Shown piece after piece: positions 25,896 to 34,537 of a stretch of 64,000 bases of DNA. Positions within the stretch are counted from its first letter, which is position 1, and every line of letters begins with the position of its first letter. The stretch comes from Leisingera sp. ANG-M7 (GTDB taxonomy: Bacteria > Pseudomonadota > Alphaproteobacteria > Rhodobacterales > Rhodobacteraceae), in the NCBI RefSeq assembly GCF_000813965.1, contig NZ_JWLI01000011.1:1-64000 (forward strand), given 5' to 3'. Made by a program: the position numbers and the translations under genes. Below the pieces are notes generated by a model. It did not search any database. It was not told where the DNA came from and saw only the letters and a program-made list of their open reading frames with translations.

Positions 25896-27797
25896 ATGAA
25901 CCGGACAAGCAAACAGAACGCCGCAATGACCACTGCCGGGCTGAATCTGATCGCCCAGGCACTGTCGATCTATGACAACGACTTGCGGCTGTCGGTCAGC
26001 AACCGGCGCTTTCAGGAAATGTTCAATCTGCCGGATCATCTGGTGCAGCCCGGAGCCTCCTTTGCCGAGACTATCCGTTTTCTCGCAGAGGCCGGGGAAT
26101 ATGCGCCGGAAACGGATATCGAGGAGATCGTTCAAAGCCGGGTGGAGCAGGCGCTGGATTTCGTGCCGCATTACCTGGAGCGTGAGCGCCCCAACGGGCA
26201 GATGATATCGATCGAAGGCTCGCCGCTGCCGCAGGGCGGCTGGGTCACCGTCTATACGGACATCACCCGGGCCAAGCGCGCTGAACAGCTGCTGCGGTCC
26301 CGGTCCGAAGAGCTGTCGGAGAAGCTGATTGCCCATACCGAGGACCTGTCCGCCGCAAACCGGCAGCTGGAGGCTGCCAACACTGCACTGGAAGAGACCA
26401 AACGGCAGCTGACGGAAATCGAGGGCCGCACCCGCCTGACAACCGAAATGATGCCCGCCCACATCGCCCATGTGGATGCGGACGGGTACTATACCTATAC
26501 CAACCGCCGCCTTAGCGCGGTGTTTCCGGGCCGTCCCTCAGACATTCTTGGAATGCATATCTCCGACGCACTGGGGGAGGCTGCGTTTGAACGGATCGAG
26601 CCGCATTTGCTGGCAGCCTATAAGGGCGGCAGCCCGGTGTTTGAGTTCACCGAAAGCCACGGAAGCCGCCGCATCAGGGTCGCCTTCACCCCCGACCAGC
26701 AGGGTGGCGTCTATATACTGTCGATGGATGTGACCGAGGAAACCCAGGCCCGGGTGGCGCTGCAGCAGGCTCGGCGCCGCGAAATGGCCGCGCAGATGAC
26801 CAGCGGCTTGGCACATGATTTCTCCAACCTGCTGACCATCATTCTGGGCATGCAGGGCAAACTGGAGAAGATGGGACTGGAAGGCGAGGCCGGGGGACTG
26901 GTGCAAGGCACCTTGTCTGCAGCGCGGCGCGGCGGGCGGCTGCTGAACCGGATTGCCGAGATGACAAGCCAACGCACCCTGCGGCCGCAGGCGACGGATA
27001 TGCACGCGCTGCTCGATGAACTGAAAGTGCTGGCGTCGCCTTCTCTGCCGCAAGGGCTGGGGCTCAGCATTCTCGACAATCTGCCGGATCAGGCCCTGCT
27101 GCTGGACGCGGGCAAGCTGCAGGATGCACTGTTGAACCTGATCCTGAACGCCCGGGACGCCTGCGGCACCTCCGGCCAAATCACTGTCAGTGCCCACTCG
27201 GTCGGCCAGACATGGGTTGAAATCACCGTCACCGATACTGGTCCTGGCTTTTCGCCGGAAGCACTGGGAAAAGCTCTGAACCCGTTCTTCACCACCAAAG
27301 GCAGCGAGGGCTCCGGCCTAGGCCTGCCGATGGTCTATGACATGGCAAAACTTGCGGGCGGCGACATGCGGATCGGCAACGGCATTTCCGGCGCGGCGAT
27401 CACCCTGCGCCTCCCCTATCGCCCGGCGCCGGATGCCGGCGGCGGTATGGCGCTGCTGGTAGAAGACAGCGAAGAACTGCGGGCCGCCTTCCGGGATATG
27501 CTGATCGATCTTGGCTATTCGGTTATTGAGGCTGCCAGCGTGGACGAGGCCTGCGCGCTGACCGCTGACCTGCCGGACATTGCACTGGTGCTGTCGGACA
27601 TCATGCTGGAAGGCAGTGCAACCGGTGTTGATTTGGCCGCCCGGCTCGACGGCTCCGGCTTGCCGTGCATCCTGATGACCTCCCTGCCTGTCAGCGACCC
27701 GCTGTTCCGCAAGGCATTGAAATGCGGCCCGGTTTTGCGCAAACCTTTCACCATCCACCAGCTGTCTGAGTTGATCCAACCGGAGCCCGCCGTATGA
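25896..27797 (+). CDS. PAS-containing hybrid sensor histidine kinase
   Basis: A 633-residue hybrid kinase without clear membrane segments, hence probably a cytoplasmic sensor. Domains in order: a PAS-like domain (about 12-125, DNDLRLSVSNRRFQEMFNLP), a short coiled coil (about 130-175), a second PAS domain (about 180-290), a phosphoacceptor helix with His307 in GLAHDFSNLL, an HATPase domain with NLILNARDA, VTDTGPGFS and GSGLGLPMVY, and a receiver domain with Asp568 in LVLSDIML. The gene overlaps the next by ATGA, forming a pair with the response regulator. The ligand is unknown; neighbours suggest it senses organic-acid availability. Confidence 0.92.
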   Translation: MNRTSKQNAAMTTAGLNLIAQALSIYDNDLRLSVSNRRFQEMFNLPDHLVQPGASFAETIRFLAEAGEYAPETDIEEIVQSRVEQALDFVPHYLERERPNGQMISIEGSPLPQGGWVTVYTDITRAKRAEQLLRSRSEELSEKLIAHTEDLSAANRQLEAANTALEETKRQLTEIEGRTRLTTEMMPAHIAHVDADGYYTYTNRRLSAVFPGRPSDILGMHISDALGEAAFERIEPHLLAAYKGGSPVFEFTESHGSRRIRVAFTPDQQGGVYILSMDVTEETQARVALQQARRREMAAQMTSGLAHDFSNLLTIILGMQGKLEKMGLEGEAGGLVQGTLSAARRGGRLLNRIAEMTSQRTLRPQATDMHALLDELKVLASPSLPQGLGLSILDNLPDQALLLDAGKLQDALLNLILNARDACGTSGQITVSAHSVGQTWVEITVTDTGPGFSPEALGKALNPFFTTKGSEGSGLGLPMVYDMAKLAGGDMRIGNGISGAAITLRLPYRPAPDAGGGMALLVEDSEELRAAFRDMLIDLGYSVIEAASVDEACALTADLPDIALVLSDIMLEGSATGVDLAARLDGSGLPCILMTSLPVSDPLFRKALKCGPVLRKPFTIHQLSELIQPEPAV

Positions 27798-28498
27798 CAT
27801 CGCCCTTGGTCACCATCCTGGATGACGAGCCGGAAATCCGGCAGATCCTGACCGACACGCTGGAGGACGCGGGCTTTCGCACCCAAAGCTTTGCACGCGC
27901 GCGGGAATTCGAGGCAGCCCTGAACCGGGTGACGCCGGACGTCTGCCTGGTGGATCTGTCGCTGCCCGATACCGACGGGCTGGCACTGGTGCACCGTCTG
28001 GCGCTGGAGCAGGGGGCGGCGGTCATCATCATCTCCGGCCGGGCGCAGGTTCAGGACCGGGTGACCGGGCTGGAACTGGGTGCCGATGATTACATCACCA
28101 AGCCCTTTGATCCGGCAGAAGTGGTGGCCCGGGTCCGTGCCCGGCTGCGTGCCGGCCCGCGAACGGCGGCCCCCGCCGGCAACACCGCGCGGTTTGCCGG
28201 CTGGACCGCCCATTTCGACCGTTATGTTCTGGAGGATGAGCAGGGCGGCGAAACCCCGTTTTCCCACGCTGAGGGTGAAGTGCTGCGCCTGTTCCTGGAC
28301 AGCCCCAAGCGGCTGATCTCCCGTGCCCAGATGCAGGAGATGCTGGGCGGCGCAGCCGGTGACAGCTTTGACCGTGCGATGGACGTGCGCATCTCAAGGC
28401 TGCGCACCAAGCTGCGCGAAGACCCCAAGAACCCGCGGCTGATCAAGACCATCTATGGCGCAGGCTATATCTTTTTGGGAGATGTGGACTGGGCCTGA
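27794..28498 (+). CDS. OmpR-family response regulator
   Basis: A 234-residue response regulator. The receiver domain (about 4-118) has acidic residues Asp10 and Asp11, phospho-acceptor Asp54 in CLVDLSLPD, and the conserved Lys in GADDYITKPFD. The winged-helix DNA-binding domain (about 140-230) has SHAEGEVLRLF and the recognition segment DVRISRLRTKLREDP, ending IKTIYGAGYIF. It overlaps the hybrid kinase by 4 bp, so the two form one signalling unit. The kinase has its own receiver domain, so phosphorelay or competition between receivers is possible. Confidence 0.94.
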   Translation: MTSPLVTILDDEPEIRQILTDTLEDAGFRTQSFARAREFEAALNRVTPDVCLVDLSLPDTDGLALVHRLALEQGAAVIIISGRAQVQDRVTGLELGADDYITKPFDPAEVVARVRARLRAGPRTAAPAGNTARFAGWTAHFDRYVLEDEQGGETPFSHAEGEVLRLFLDSPKRLISRAQMQEMLGGAAGDSFDRAMDVRISRLRTKLREDPKNPRLIKTIYGAGYIFLGDVDWA

Positions 28499-28625
28499 CA
28501 CCCACAAGGCAGAACGGCTGCCGCTGCGCTCTTCATTCCTTCTGAAGGACGGCAGAAGCGGAAAAGGCGCATCGCGGTTCCCGGTGTTCGGGGTCATTGC
28601 CCATCGTGGGACCGCACAGAGATTC

Positions 28626-28654
28626 TTGCCCGGGCGAATCGCTTGGCATAGAAT
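28626..28654 (+). promoter_or_regulatory. Sigma-70-type promoter predicting a leaderless mRNA
   Basis: TTGCCC (28626-28631) and TAGAAT (28649-28654) are 17 bp apart. The downstream ATG at 28661 lies exactly where transcription should begin, and no ribosome site lies between. Confidence 0.5.
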
Positions 28655-28660
28655 CACCCT

Positions 28661-28888
28661 ATGGCCACCTGTCTGCTCTATCGCCAAGCCCCCTCGCGCC
28701 CGTCGCGGTTCTACCGCATTGAGCTGGCGATGAACCTGTTTTCCGAAGTCTCCGTGCTGCGGGAATGGGGTGTGGCCGGCGGCAACGGGCAAAGCGTGAT
28801 CAATATCTACGGCAACCTGCGCGAGGCCTCACTGGCCGCCGACAGGCACCGCAACCGGATGATCAAACGCGGCTACGGCCGGGCCTGA
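28661..28888 (+). CDS. WGR-domain small protein
   Basis: A 75-residue protein that is essentially a single WGR-like domain, a fold known from PARP and bacterial proteins and thought to bind nucleic acid. The core segment is VLREWGVAGGNGQSV, with Val replacing the final Arg of WGR, followed by a helix with ASLAADRHRNRMIKRGYGRA. There is no ribosome-binding site. A well-formed promoter ends 6 bp before the ATG, so it may be translated from a leaderless message. It stands alone between the response regulator and the M20 hydrolase. Confidence 0.75.
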   Translation: MATCLLYRQAPSRPSRFYRIELAMNLFSEVSVLREWGVAGGNGQSVINIYGNLREASLAADRHRNRMIKRGYGRA

Positions 28889-28961
28889 CCCGCGCCGCGT
28901 CAGCGGCGCCCGGCCCAACTGTGACGGGCCTCCGGCAGGAGGGCCGGAAACAGGCGGGAGA

Positions 28962-30161
28962 TCACCCGGCCAAGACCCGGGCAGCGCGGTTCAGCACCTG
29001 CAGACCCAGCACCAGGTCAGTCTCTTCGGTATCTTCGTCAAAGGCATGGCTGATACCGCCAATCGAAGGGACAAACAGCATCGCTGCAGGCATCACCGTT
29101 GCCAGGTTGGCCGCATCATGCAGCGCGCCTGAAGGCATCTTTTGCCACTTGCCGGGGGCCAGCGCCTCCGCTGCGTCAGCCAGTTCCGCCTGAAACCGTG
29201 CATCCATTGCCGCCGGCTCTATCCCCATTACCGGGCCGAACTCTGCCTTTACACCGTGACCCGCTGCAATCTCCTGTGCAGTTTCCTTGATGATTTCCTC
29301 CATCCGCGCCAGACGGTCTGCATCCGCATCGCGCCACTGCATGGAAAACACCGCCCGCCCCGGCACCACGGAAGACGCATTGGGATGCAGCGCCACATGG
29401 CCGATGGTCCAAACCGTTGCAGGCGTCACCACATTTGCAAAGCGGCTGTTTAGAGCCGCATTGAATGACGTCAGCGCCTGAAAGGCATCCCGGCGCAGAT
29501 GCATTGGTGTTGTGCCCGCATGGTTCTGCCTGCCCTCAAAACAGATCCGCATGTCCCGGATGCCGACGATGTCCCTCACCACTCCGATCGCCAGGCCGGT
29601 TTCCTCCAGATAGGGACCCTGCTCGATGTGCATTTCAAGAAAGCCGGTGAACCTGTCATGCGGCAGGAAATCCCTAGCCAGATCCGCCATCCGGCCGCGC
29701 ATGTCCGCAAGCGTGTTCCCCTGATTGTCGGCAAACCGGTCAGCCTCCGCCAGTGTCAGCTTGCCGCTCCAGACATCCGAGCCGGTCAGCACCCCGAACC
29801 GACCTTCCTCATCCTGGAAACTGACGCAGGAGATGGGCGGCCCGCCGTCCTCTTTGGCTGCGCGGGCAATTTCCAGCCCGGCAATCACGCCCAGCGCGCC
29901 GTCCAGCCAGCCGCCCTCGGGCTGGCTGTCACTATGCGATCCCAGCAGCAGGCTCTTCGCGTCCGCCAGTCCGAACAGGTTGCCGAGCGGGTCGAGATGC
30001 GGCTCTAAACCGGCATCTTTCATCCGTTCCGCCAGCCAATTGCGCGCGGCAATGTCGGCATCGGAGTAGGCCTGACGCACCACTCCCTTGCCCGCACCTG
30101 ACGCGCCAAAGCTGCGCAGCTTGTGCAGGTCATCGAGAAATCGCTGAGGGTCTAGGGGCAT
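28962..30161 (-). CDS. M20-family N-carbamoyl amino acid/allantoate-type amidohydrolase
   Basis: A 399-residue zinc enzyme of the M20 amidase subfamily (HyuC/AllC type), which hydrolyses C-N bonds in N-carbamoyl amino acids, ureidoglycolate or allantoate. Metal ligands are seen in [15 protein letters not shown], in DEEGRFG, in EMHIEQGP and in the C-terminal [21 protein letters not shown] is the dimerisation-domain signature. The ATG at 30161 follows GGAGACC; the open frame extends 18 codons upstream. No hydantoinase or allantoinase is adjacent, so the substrate stays open. Confidence 0.88.
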   Translation of the reverse strand: MPLDPQRFLDDLHKLRSFGASGAGKGVVRQAYSDADIAARNWLAERMKDAGLEPHLDPLGNLFGLADAKSLLLGSHSDSQPEGGWLDGALGVIAGLEIARAAKEDGGPPISCVSFQDEEGRFGVLTGSDVWSGKLTLAEADRFADNQGNTLADMRGRMADLARDFLPHDRFTGFLEMHIEQGPYLEETGLAIGVVRDIVGIRDMRICFEGRQNHAGTTPMHLRRDAFQALTSFNAALNSRFANVVTPATVWTIGHVALHPNASSVVPGRAVFSMQWRDADADRLARMEEIIKETAQEIAAGHGVKAEFGPVMGIEPAAMDARFQAELADAAEALAPGKWQKMPSGALHDAANLATVMPAAMLFVPSIGGISHAFDEDTEETDLVLGLQVLNRAARVLAG

Positions 30162-30304
30162 GGCAGGTCTCCAATCCGGCAGATGCACACTGCGCCATGT
30201 CTTTCCCGCCCACAATCAATTTAGCAGGCACAGCTTCAAGCCGCCCTTTCCTCCGCCTGCAAGCTCCCCTAAGACTCCCCCGGTAACAACGGAGCCGCCC
30301 GCCC

Positions 30305-30955
30305 ATGTCCCACATCACGCTGATCCGCCACGGCCAGGCCAACACCCAGGCCCGCGACGAGGCCAGCTATGACCGGCTCAGCGATCTGGGCCATCAGCAG
30401 GCCGCCTGGCTGGGAGACCATCTGCGGGCCAGCGGCAGCCATCATCCGAGGGTCTATTGCGGCACGCTGACCCGGCATATCGAAACCGCAGCCTCAATGG
30501 GCTTTGCAGATCCGGTGCAGGACACGCGGCTGAACGAGATGGAATATTTCACACTTGCCGAGGCAATGCGCGATCAGCACGACCTGCCGATCCCGGAAGA
30601 GCGTGAGGGGTTTGTCGACCATCTGCCAAAGGTCTTCGCCGCCTGGGCAGCCGGCGACATTGCCGAGCCTTACGAGAGCTGGTCGCAATTCGAAACCCGC
30701 ACCCGGCAGGCGCTGGAAGAGATCGCGTCAGGCGAGGGTCCGGCCTTGGTGGTGACCTCCGGCGGGCTGATCTCGATGGCGCTGCGGCAGGCGATGGGGC
30801 TGGACACTACGGGGATGGCCCGGATTGCCCTGGCGGTGATGAACACCTCGATGCACCGGCTGTTCCCGATCGGCGGCCATTGGAGCCCGGTTTTGTTCAA
30901 CGCGGTTCCGCATCTGGAAGCGCCGGACCGGCATTTTGCCCAGACACATCTCTGA
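30305..30955 (+). CDS. Histidine phosphatase (phosphoglycerate mutase-like) family protein
   Basis: A 216-residue branch of the histidine phosphatase superfamily. The RHG motif LIRHGQANTQ (His9) supplies the phospho-His. YCGTLTRHIETA and the C-terminal second histidine region (here TSGGLISMALRQ, with Gly where most members have His) are recognisable. The loss of the usual TSGH histidine could reduce activity. It is the first gene of a plus-strand run ending in the saccharopine pair, with a GST 21 bp downstream. The role is likely a small-molecule phosphatase, but the substrate is not known. Confidence 0.82.
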   Translation: MSHITLIRHGQANTQARDEASYDRLSDLGHQQAAWLGDHLRASGSHHPRVYCGTLTRHIETAASMGFADPVQDTRLNEMEYFTLAEAMRDQHDLPIPEEREGFVDHLPKVFAAWAAGDIAEPYESWSQFETRTRQALEEIASGEGPALVVTSGGLISMALRQAMGLDTTGMARIALAVMNTSMHRLFPIGGHWSPVLFNAVPHLEAPDRHFAQTHL

Positions 30956-30976
30956 GACACGAACGGGAGGGAAGAC

Positions 30977-31591
30977 ATGCAGCTCTACTATGCCCCCAAT
31001 ACCATTTCGGTGGCCGTCGCCATTGCACTAGAGGAAGCCGGGATAGACTATGAGGCGGTCAAGATCGACTTTGCCGCCAAGGAACAGACCGGTGCGGCTT
31101 ATGCCCAGATCAACCCCAAGGGCCGGGTGCCGGCACTGGCGGTGGAAGGCGGCATCCTGACCGAGACCGGCGCGCTGCTGGAATACATCGCCGACATGGC
31201 TCCGGACGCGGGCCTGCGGCCGCAGGACCCGGTTCTGCTGGCACGGATGCGCGAGTTGATGTTCTACCTCGCCTCCACCATGCATGTGAACCACGCCCAC
31301 CGCCTGCGCGGCGCCCGCTGGGCCAAGGAGCGGACCAGCTGGAAAGACATGCAGAAGATGGTGCCGCAAACTATGGCGGCCTCCTGCGACTACATCAGCC
31401 GGTCCGGACTGCGCGGCCCGTTTGTACTGGGGGACGAGGTCTGCATCGCCGATTGCTACCTCTATGTGGTCTGCACCTGGCTCGACGGTGACGGCGTGAA
31501 CACCGCGGATTTCCCGAAAATCCAGAACTTCATGACGGCAATGGAACAGCGCGCGTCTGTGCGCGCGGTCTATGCCAAGGGAATGCTTTGA
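30977..31591 (+). CDS. Glutathione S-transferase family protein
   Basis: A 204-residue GST. The N-terminal thioredoxin fold (about 1-80) starts MQLYYAPNTISVAVAIALEE and contains the glutathione-binding INPKGRVPALAV and LTETGALLEYIAD segments with the conserved cis-Pro and Glu-Thr. The C-terminal helical domain (about 85-200) has the WLDGDGVNTADFPKIQNFMTAM segment. The ribosome site is GGGAGGGAAG. It lies between the phosphatase and the lysine-pathway genes with gaps of 21 and 11 bp. Conjugation targets are unknown. Confidence 0.9.
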   Translation: MQLYYAPNTISVAVAIALEEAGIDYEAVKIDFAAKEQTGAAYAQINPKGRVPALAVEGGILTETGALLEYIADMAPDAGLRPQDPVLLARMRELMFYLASTMHVNHAHRLRGARWAKERTSWKDMQKMVPQTMAASCDYISRSGLRGPFVLGDEVCIADCYLYVVCTWLDGDGVNTADFPKIQNFMTAMEQRASVRAVYAKGML

Positions 31592-31602
31592 AGGACATGA
31601 CA

Positions 31603-32655
31603 ATGACGCATCTGTGGGTACGGGCCGAACAGCGCCCCAACGAAGACCGGGTGGGCCTGACCCCCGAAGGCGCCAAGGCGCTGCTGGCCACGGGCATCAA
31701 GGTCACGGTCGAAGAAAGCTCTGTCCGGGCAATCCCGCTGCAGGGCTATGTCGATGCCGGCTGCGAGATTGCACCGGAGAACTCCTGGCCCGGCGCGCCT
31801 GCGGACGCGATCATCTTCGGCCTCAAGGAACTGCCCGAGGACGGCACGCCGCTGCCGCACCGCCACATCATGTTCGGACATGCCTTCAAGGGTCAGCACT
31901 CCGGCAAGGCGTTATTGGAGCGGTTCAAGGCCGGCGGCGGAACCCTTTACGATCTGGAGTATCTGGTCGATGAGACCGGCCGCCGGGTCGCCGCCTTTGG
32001 CTACTGGGCAGGCTATGCCGGTGCCGCAGTCACCCTGAAAGCCTGGGCAGCCCAGCAACGCGGCGAACTGTGCGGGCCGGTTGGTGTTTATCCCGGCAAG
32101 GACGCGCTGCTGGCAGAACTCGGTGAAGAACTCAGCGCACTGAAAAAGGACCGCCCCTCTGCCATCGTGATCGGCGCGCTTGGCCGTGTCGGCACCGGCG
32201 CTGCAGACCTTTGCGAGGCGATGGGCGTGAAGGTCACCAAATGGGACATGGCCGAAACCGCCAGCGGCGGTCCTTTCCCCGAGATCCTGGACCATGACTT
32301 GTTCCTGAACTGCATCTTCGCCCGACCCGGCACACCGGTTTTTGTCCCACGTGAAGCATTGGCCGCGGACCGCAAGCTCACTGCCATCGGCGACGTCGCT
32401 TGCGATCCGGACAGCGACTACAACCCGGTGCCGGTTTATGACTGTGCGACCACCTGGGAAGCACCCGCTCTACGCGTCGCCGAAAACCCGGTGCTGGACG
32501 TGATGGCAATCGACAACCTGCCGTCGATGCTGCCGGTGGAAAGCTCCGAGGACTACGCGGCGCAGCTGCTGCCCTCGCTGCTGACCCTGACCGATCTGGA
32601 GAGCGGCGTCTGGGGCCGGGCCAAGGCCACCTTCCAGGAGCATCTGCCCGAATGA
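31603..32655 (+). CDS. Saccharopine dehydrogenase, lysine-forming (LYS1-like)
   Basis: A 350-residue NAD(P)-dependent oxidoreductase of the alanine dehydrogenase/saccharopine dehydrogenase fold. The N-terminal substrate domain starts HLWVRAEQRPNEDRVGLTPEGAKALL, the signature of LYS1 proteins, and a Rossmann domain includes SAIVIGALGRVGTGAADLCEAMGVKVTKWD. It interconverts saccharopine with lysine and 2-oxoglutarate. I chose the ATG at 31603 because AAGGA is 7 bp upstream; 31597 is close. Its stop overlaps the next start, so it is coupled to the transporter and the second dehydrogenase. Confidence 0.9.
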   Translation: MTHLWVRAEQRPNEDRVGLTPEGAKALLATGIKVTVEESSVRAIPLQGYVDAGCEIAPENSWPGAPADAIIFGLKELPEDGTPLPHRHIMFGHAFKGQHSGKALLERFKAGGGTLYDLEYLVDETGRRVAAFGYWAGYAGAAVTLKAWAAQQRGELCGPVGVYPGKDALLAELGEELSALKKDRPSAIVIGALGRVGTGAADLCEAMGVKVTKWDMAETASGGPFPEILDHDLFLNCIFARPGTPVFVPREALAADRKLTAIGDVACDPDSDYNPVPVYDCATTWEAPALRVAENPVLDVMAIDNLPSMLPVESSEDYAAQLLPSLLTLTDLESGVWGRAKATFQEHLPE

Positions 32656-32918
32656 CTGCGACTTACATCGGATTTCTGGCAGCCCTTCTCGGCACTATCT
32701 GCTGGCTCCCGCAGGCCTGGAAAGCCTGGGCAACGCGCGACACGGCTGGCCTGTCGCTGCCTGCAAACCTGATGTTTCTCGGAACCGTCAGCCTGTGGCT
32801 GATCTATGGTTTGCTGGTGGGTGATGCGCCCATCATCCTTGCCAATGCCTGCTCCATCGTCATCGTTCTGGCGATCATCGGGGCAATCCTGAAATATAAG
32901 AAAGGGACTGACACATGA
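32652..32918 (+). CDS. SemiSWEET (PQ-loop, MtN3-like) transporter
   Basis: An 88-residue membrane protein with three helices (about 3-23, 34-57, 62-81) and the PQ-loop WLPQAWKAWATRDTAGLS. This is the minimal SemiSWEET fold, which functions as a dimer and in other bacteria carries sugars. It overlaps both flanking genes by ATGA, so it belongs to the saccharopine operon. A role in moving lysine, saccharopine or another amine-linked substrate is suggested by position, but family knowledge only supports small polar solutes, mainly sugars. Confidence 0.88.
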   Translation: MTATYIGFLAALLGTICWLPQAWKAWATRDTAGLSLPANLMFLGTVSLWLIYGLLVGDAPIILANACSIVIVLAIIGAILKYKKGTDT

Positions 32919-34057
32919 CTATTCACTGGTGCGGCACCGGCCTGTCGGCAATCCCCGGCCTGCGCCGCCTGCTGGAAGCGGGCCACGACGTGGCGGTGTG
33001 GAACCGGACCACCGACAAGGCGCGCGAGGCCGTGGGCGACCTGACCACCAACATTCACGCCTTCAGCATCGCCAACCTGGGCCAGATGCTGAGTCCCAAG
33101 GACGTCATCGTCTCGATGCTGCCCGGCGACTGGCATGTGCCGCTGGCTGAGCTGGCGATTGAGCACGGCGCGCATTTTGTCTCCTCCTCCTACATCGCAC
33201 CGGAAATGCGCGCGCTGGATCAGAAGGCAAAGGATGCAGGCGTCTGCCTGGTGAACGAGGTCGGGCTGGATCCGGGCATCGACCACCTGATGGCGCATGC
33301 GCTGGTCGCAGACTACAAGGCCTCCGATGCCTTTGACCCCGAAAACGAGATCAGCTTCATCTCCTACTGCGGCGGCATCCCCAAGATCCCGAACCCGTTC
33401 CGCTACAAATTCAGCTGGTCGCCTCTGGGCGTGCTGAAAGCGCTGCGCTCGCCGTCGAAGTCGATCCGCGATTTCAAGGAACTGGACGTTGCCCGCCCGT
33501 GGGATGCGATCTCCTCTTATGAAGCACCGTTGCCCGCGCCCGAAAGCTTTGAGGTCTACCCGAACCGTGACTCGATCCCCTTCATGGGCCAGTATGAATT
33601 CGGCGAAGACTGGAAAGTGAAGGAGTTCGTCCGCGGCACCCTGCGCCTCAACGGCTGGGCCGATGCCTGGGCGGATGTGTTCAAAGAGGTCGAAACCCTT
33701 TCCGGCTCCGAAGGCGACGCCCGGCTCAAGGAAATGTCTGACCAGTTCTGGGCCGAGAATGCCTACGACGAAGGCGAGCCGGACCGGGTGGTACTGTGTG
33801 TCGGCCTGAAAGCCGAAAAGGATGGCACTGAAGTCTGGCACAAGACCTATGTGATGGATGCCTGGGGCGACGAGCGCGGCACCGCTATGGCGCGCCTTGT
33901 GTCCTGTCCGGTGTCCTTTGCCATCGAAGCCGCGATGAACGGCAAGATCGCACCCGGCGTCCATGCGGCCCCCAGTGACCTTGCTCTGGTCGAAAAATGG
34001 ATGGCCGAAATCGGCAAGCTTGCTCAGCACCTTGAAGTCGTCGACAGCAAGTCCTGA
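32915..34057 (+). CDS. Saccharopine dehydrogenase family protein (LYS9-like, glutamate-forming)
   Basis: A 380-residue protein with an N-terminal Rossmann fold beginning MTIHWCGTGLSAIPGLRRLLEAGHDVAVWNRT and the C-terminal saccharopine-dehydrogenase domain (GLDPGIDHLMAHALVAD, then CGGIPKIPNPFRYKFSWSP). In the saccharopine pathway this enzyme splits saccharopine into glutamate and aminoadipate semialdehyde. Together with the LYS1-like gene upstream it gives both reactions for lysine catabolism. The gene ends 18 bp before a strong hairpin. No semialdehyde dehydrogenase was found next to it, so aminoadipate production must be completed elsewhere. Confidence 0.92.
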   Translation: MTIHWCGTGLSAIPGLRRLLEAGHDVAVWNRTTDKAREAVGDLTTNIHAFSIANLGQMLSPKDVIVSMLPGDWHVPLAELAIEHGAHFVSSSYIAPEMRALDQKAKDAGVCLVNEVGLDPGIDHLMAHALVADYKASDAFDPENEISFISYCGGIPKIPNPFRYKFSWSPLGVLKALRSPSKSIRDFKELDVARPWDAISSYEAPLPAPESFEVYPNRDSIPFMGQYEFGEDWKVKEFVRGTLRLNGWADAWADVFKEVETLSGSEGDARLKEMSDQFWAENAYDEGEPDRVVLCVGLKAEKDGTEVWHKTYVMDAWGDERGTAMARLVSCPVSFAIEAAMNGKIAPGVHAAPSDLALVEKWMAEIGKLAQHLEVVDSKS

Positions 34058-34075
34058 CCACATGTTGGTATCGCA

Positions 34076-34100
34076 AAGGGCGCCGGTTTCCGGCGCCCTT
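34076..34100. terminator. Hairpin after the saccharopine operon
   Basis: AAGGGCGCCGG (34076-34086), loop TTT and CCGGCGCCCTT (34090-34100) form a perfect 11-bp stem. It lies between convergent stops (34057 and 34127), with no long T tract on either strand. Confidence 0.7.
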
Positions 34101-34126
34101 ATGCATTACGGATTTGTGCGGTGACG

Positions 34127-34450
34127 TCAGCGGCCGATCACGTCGTCCTCAACATCATTAACGTCGATCCCCAGCGCCTCCAGCCCGGCCTCTAGGTTGT
34201 CCGCCAGATGCGGCGTCCCAAGCAGATAATCGACGGTCGGCGTCGTGGCTTCCTGCCGCGCCGTGTAGATCGCCTCACCCAGCTCTTCCGGTTCGAAACT
34301 GCCGCGGCCGACCCACATGATGCCGACCAGTTCCGATTGCTGGTCCTCGCTCATCCGGTCGATGAAGGCGCGCAGCTCACCTTCAGCCCGGCCGAGCTCC
34401 CGGGCCATCATCGCCACTTGTGCCACCTTGCGGACTGAAATCTCCAGCAT
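34127..34450 (-). CDS. DUF3775 protein
   Basis: A 107-residue acidic cytoplasmic protein matching the DUF3775 family (LEISVRKVAQVAMMARELGRAEGELRAFIDRM and GRGSFEPEELGEAIYTARQEATTPTVDYLLGTPHLADNLEAGLEALG). The function is unknown; the family is small and mostly alphaproteobacterial. The mid-segment AIYTARQEATTPTVDYLLGTP is the most distinctive. It stands alone before the adenylate cyclase gene in the same orientation, about 90 bp apart. Confidence 0.85.
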   Translation of the reverse strand: MLEISVRKVAQVAMMARELGRAEGELRAFIDRMSEDQQSELVGIMWVGRGSFEPEELGEAIYTARQEATTPTVDYLLGTPHLADNLEAGLEALGIDVNDVEDDVIGR

Positions 34451-34537
34451 TGCTCCATTCCTTCTGTTCGCAGCCTCAGCATATCAAACCGCAGGCTAAA
34501 CACCTAAGTCTTTGATCTGAGGCAAATGGAGCGGCGG

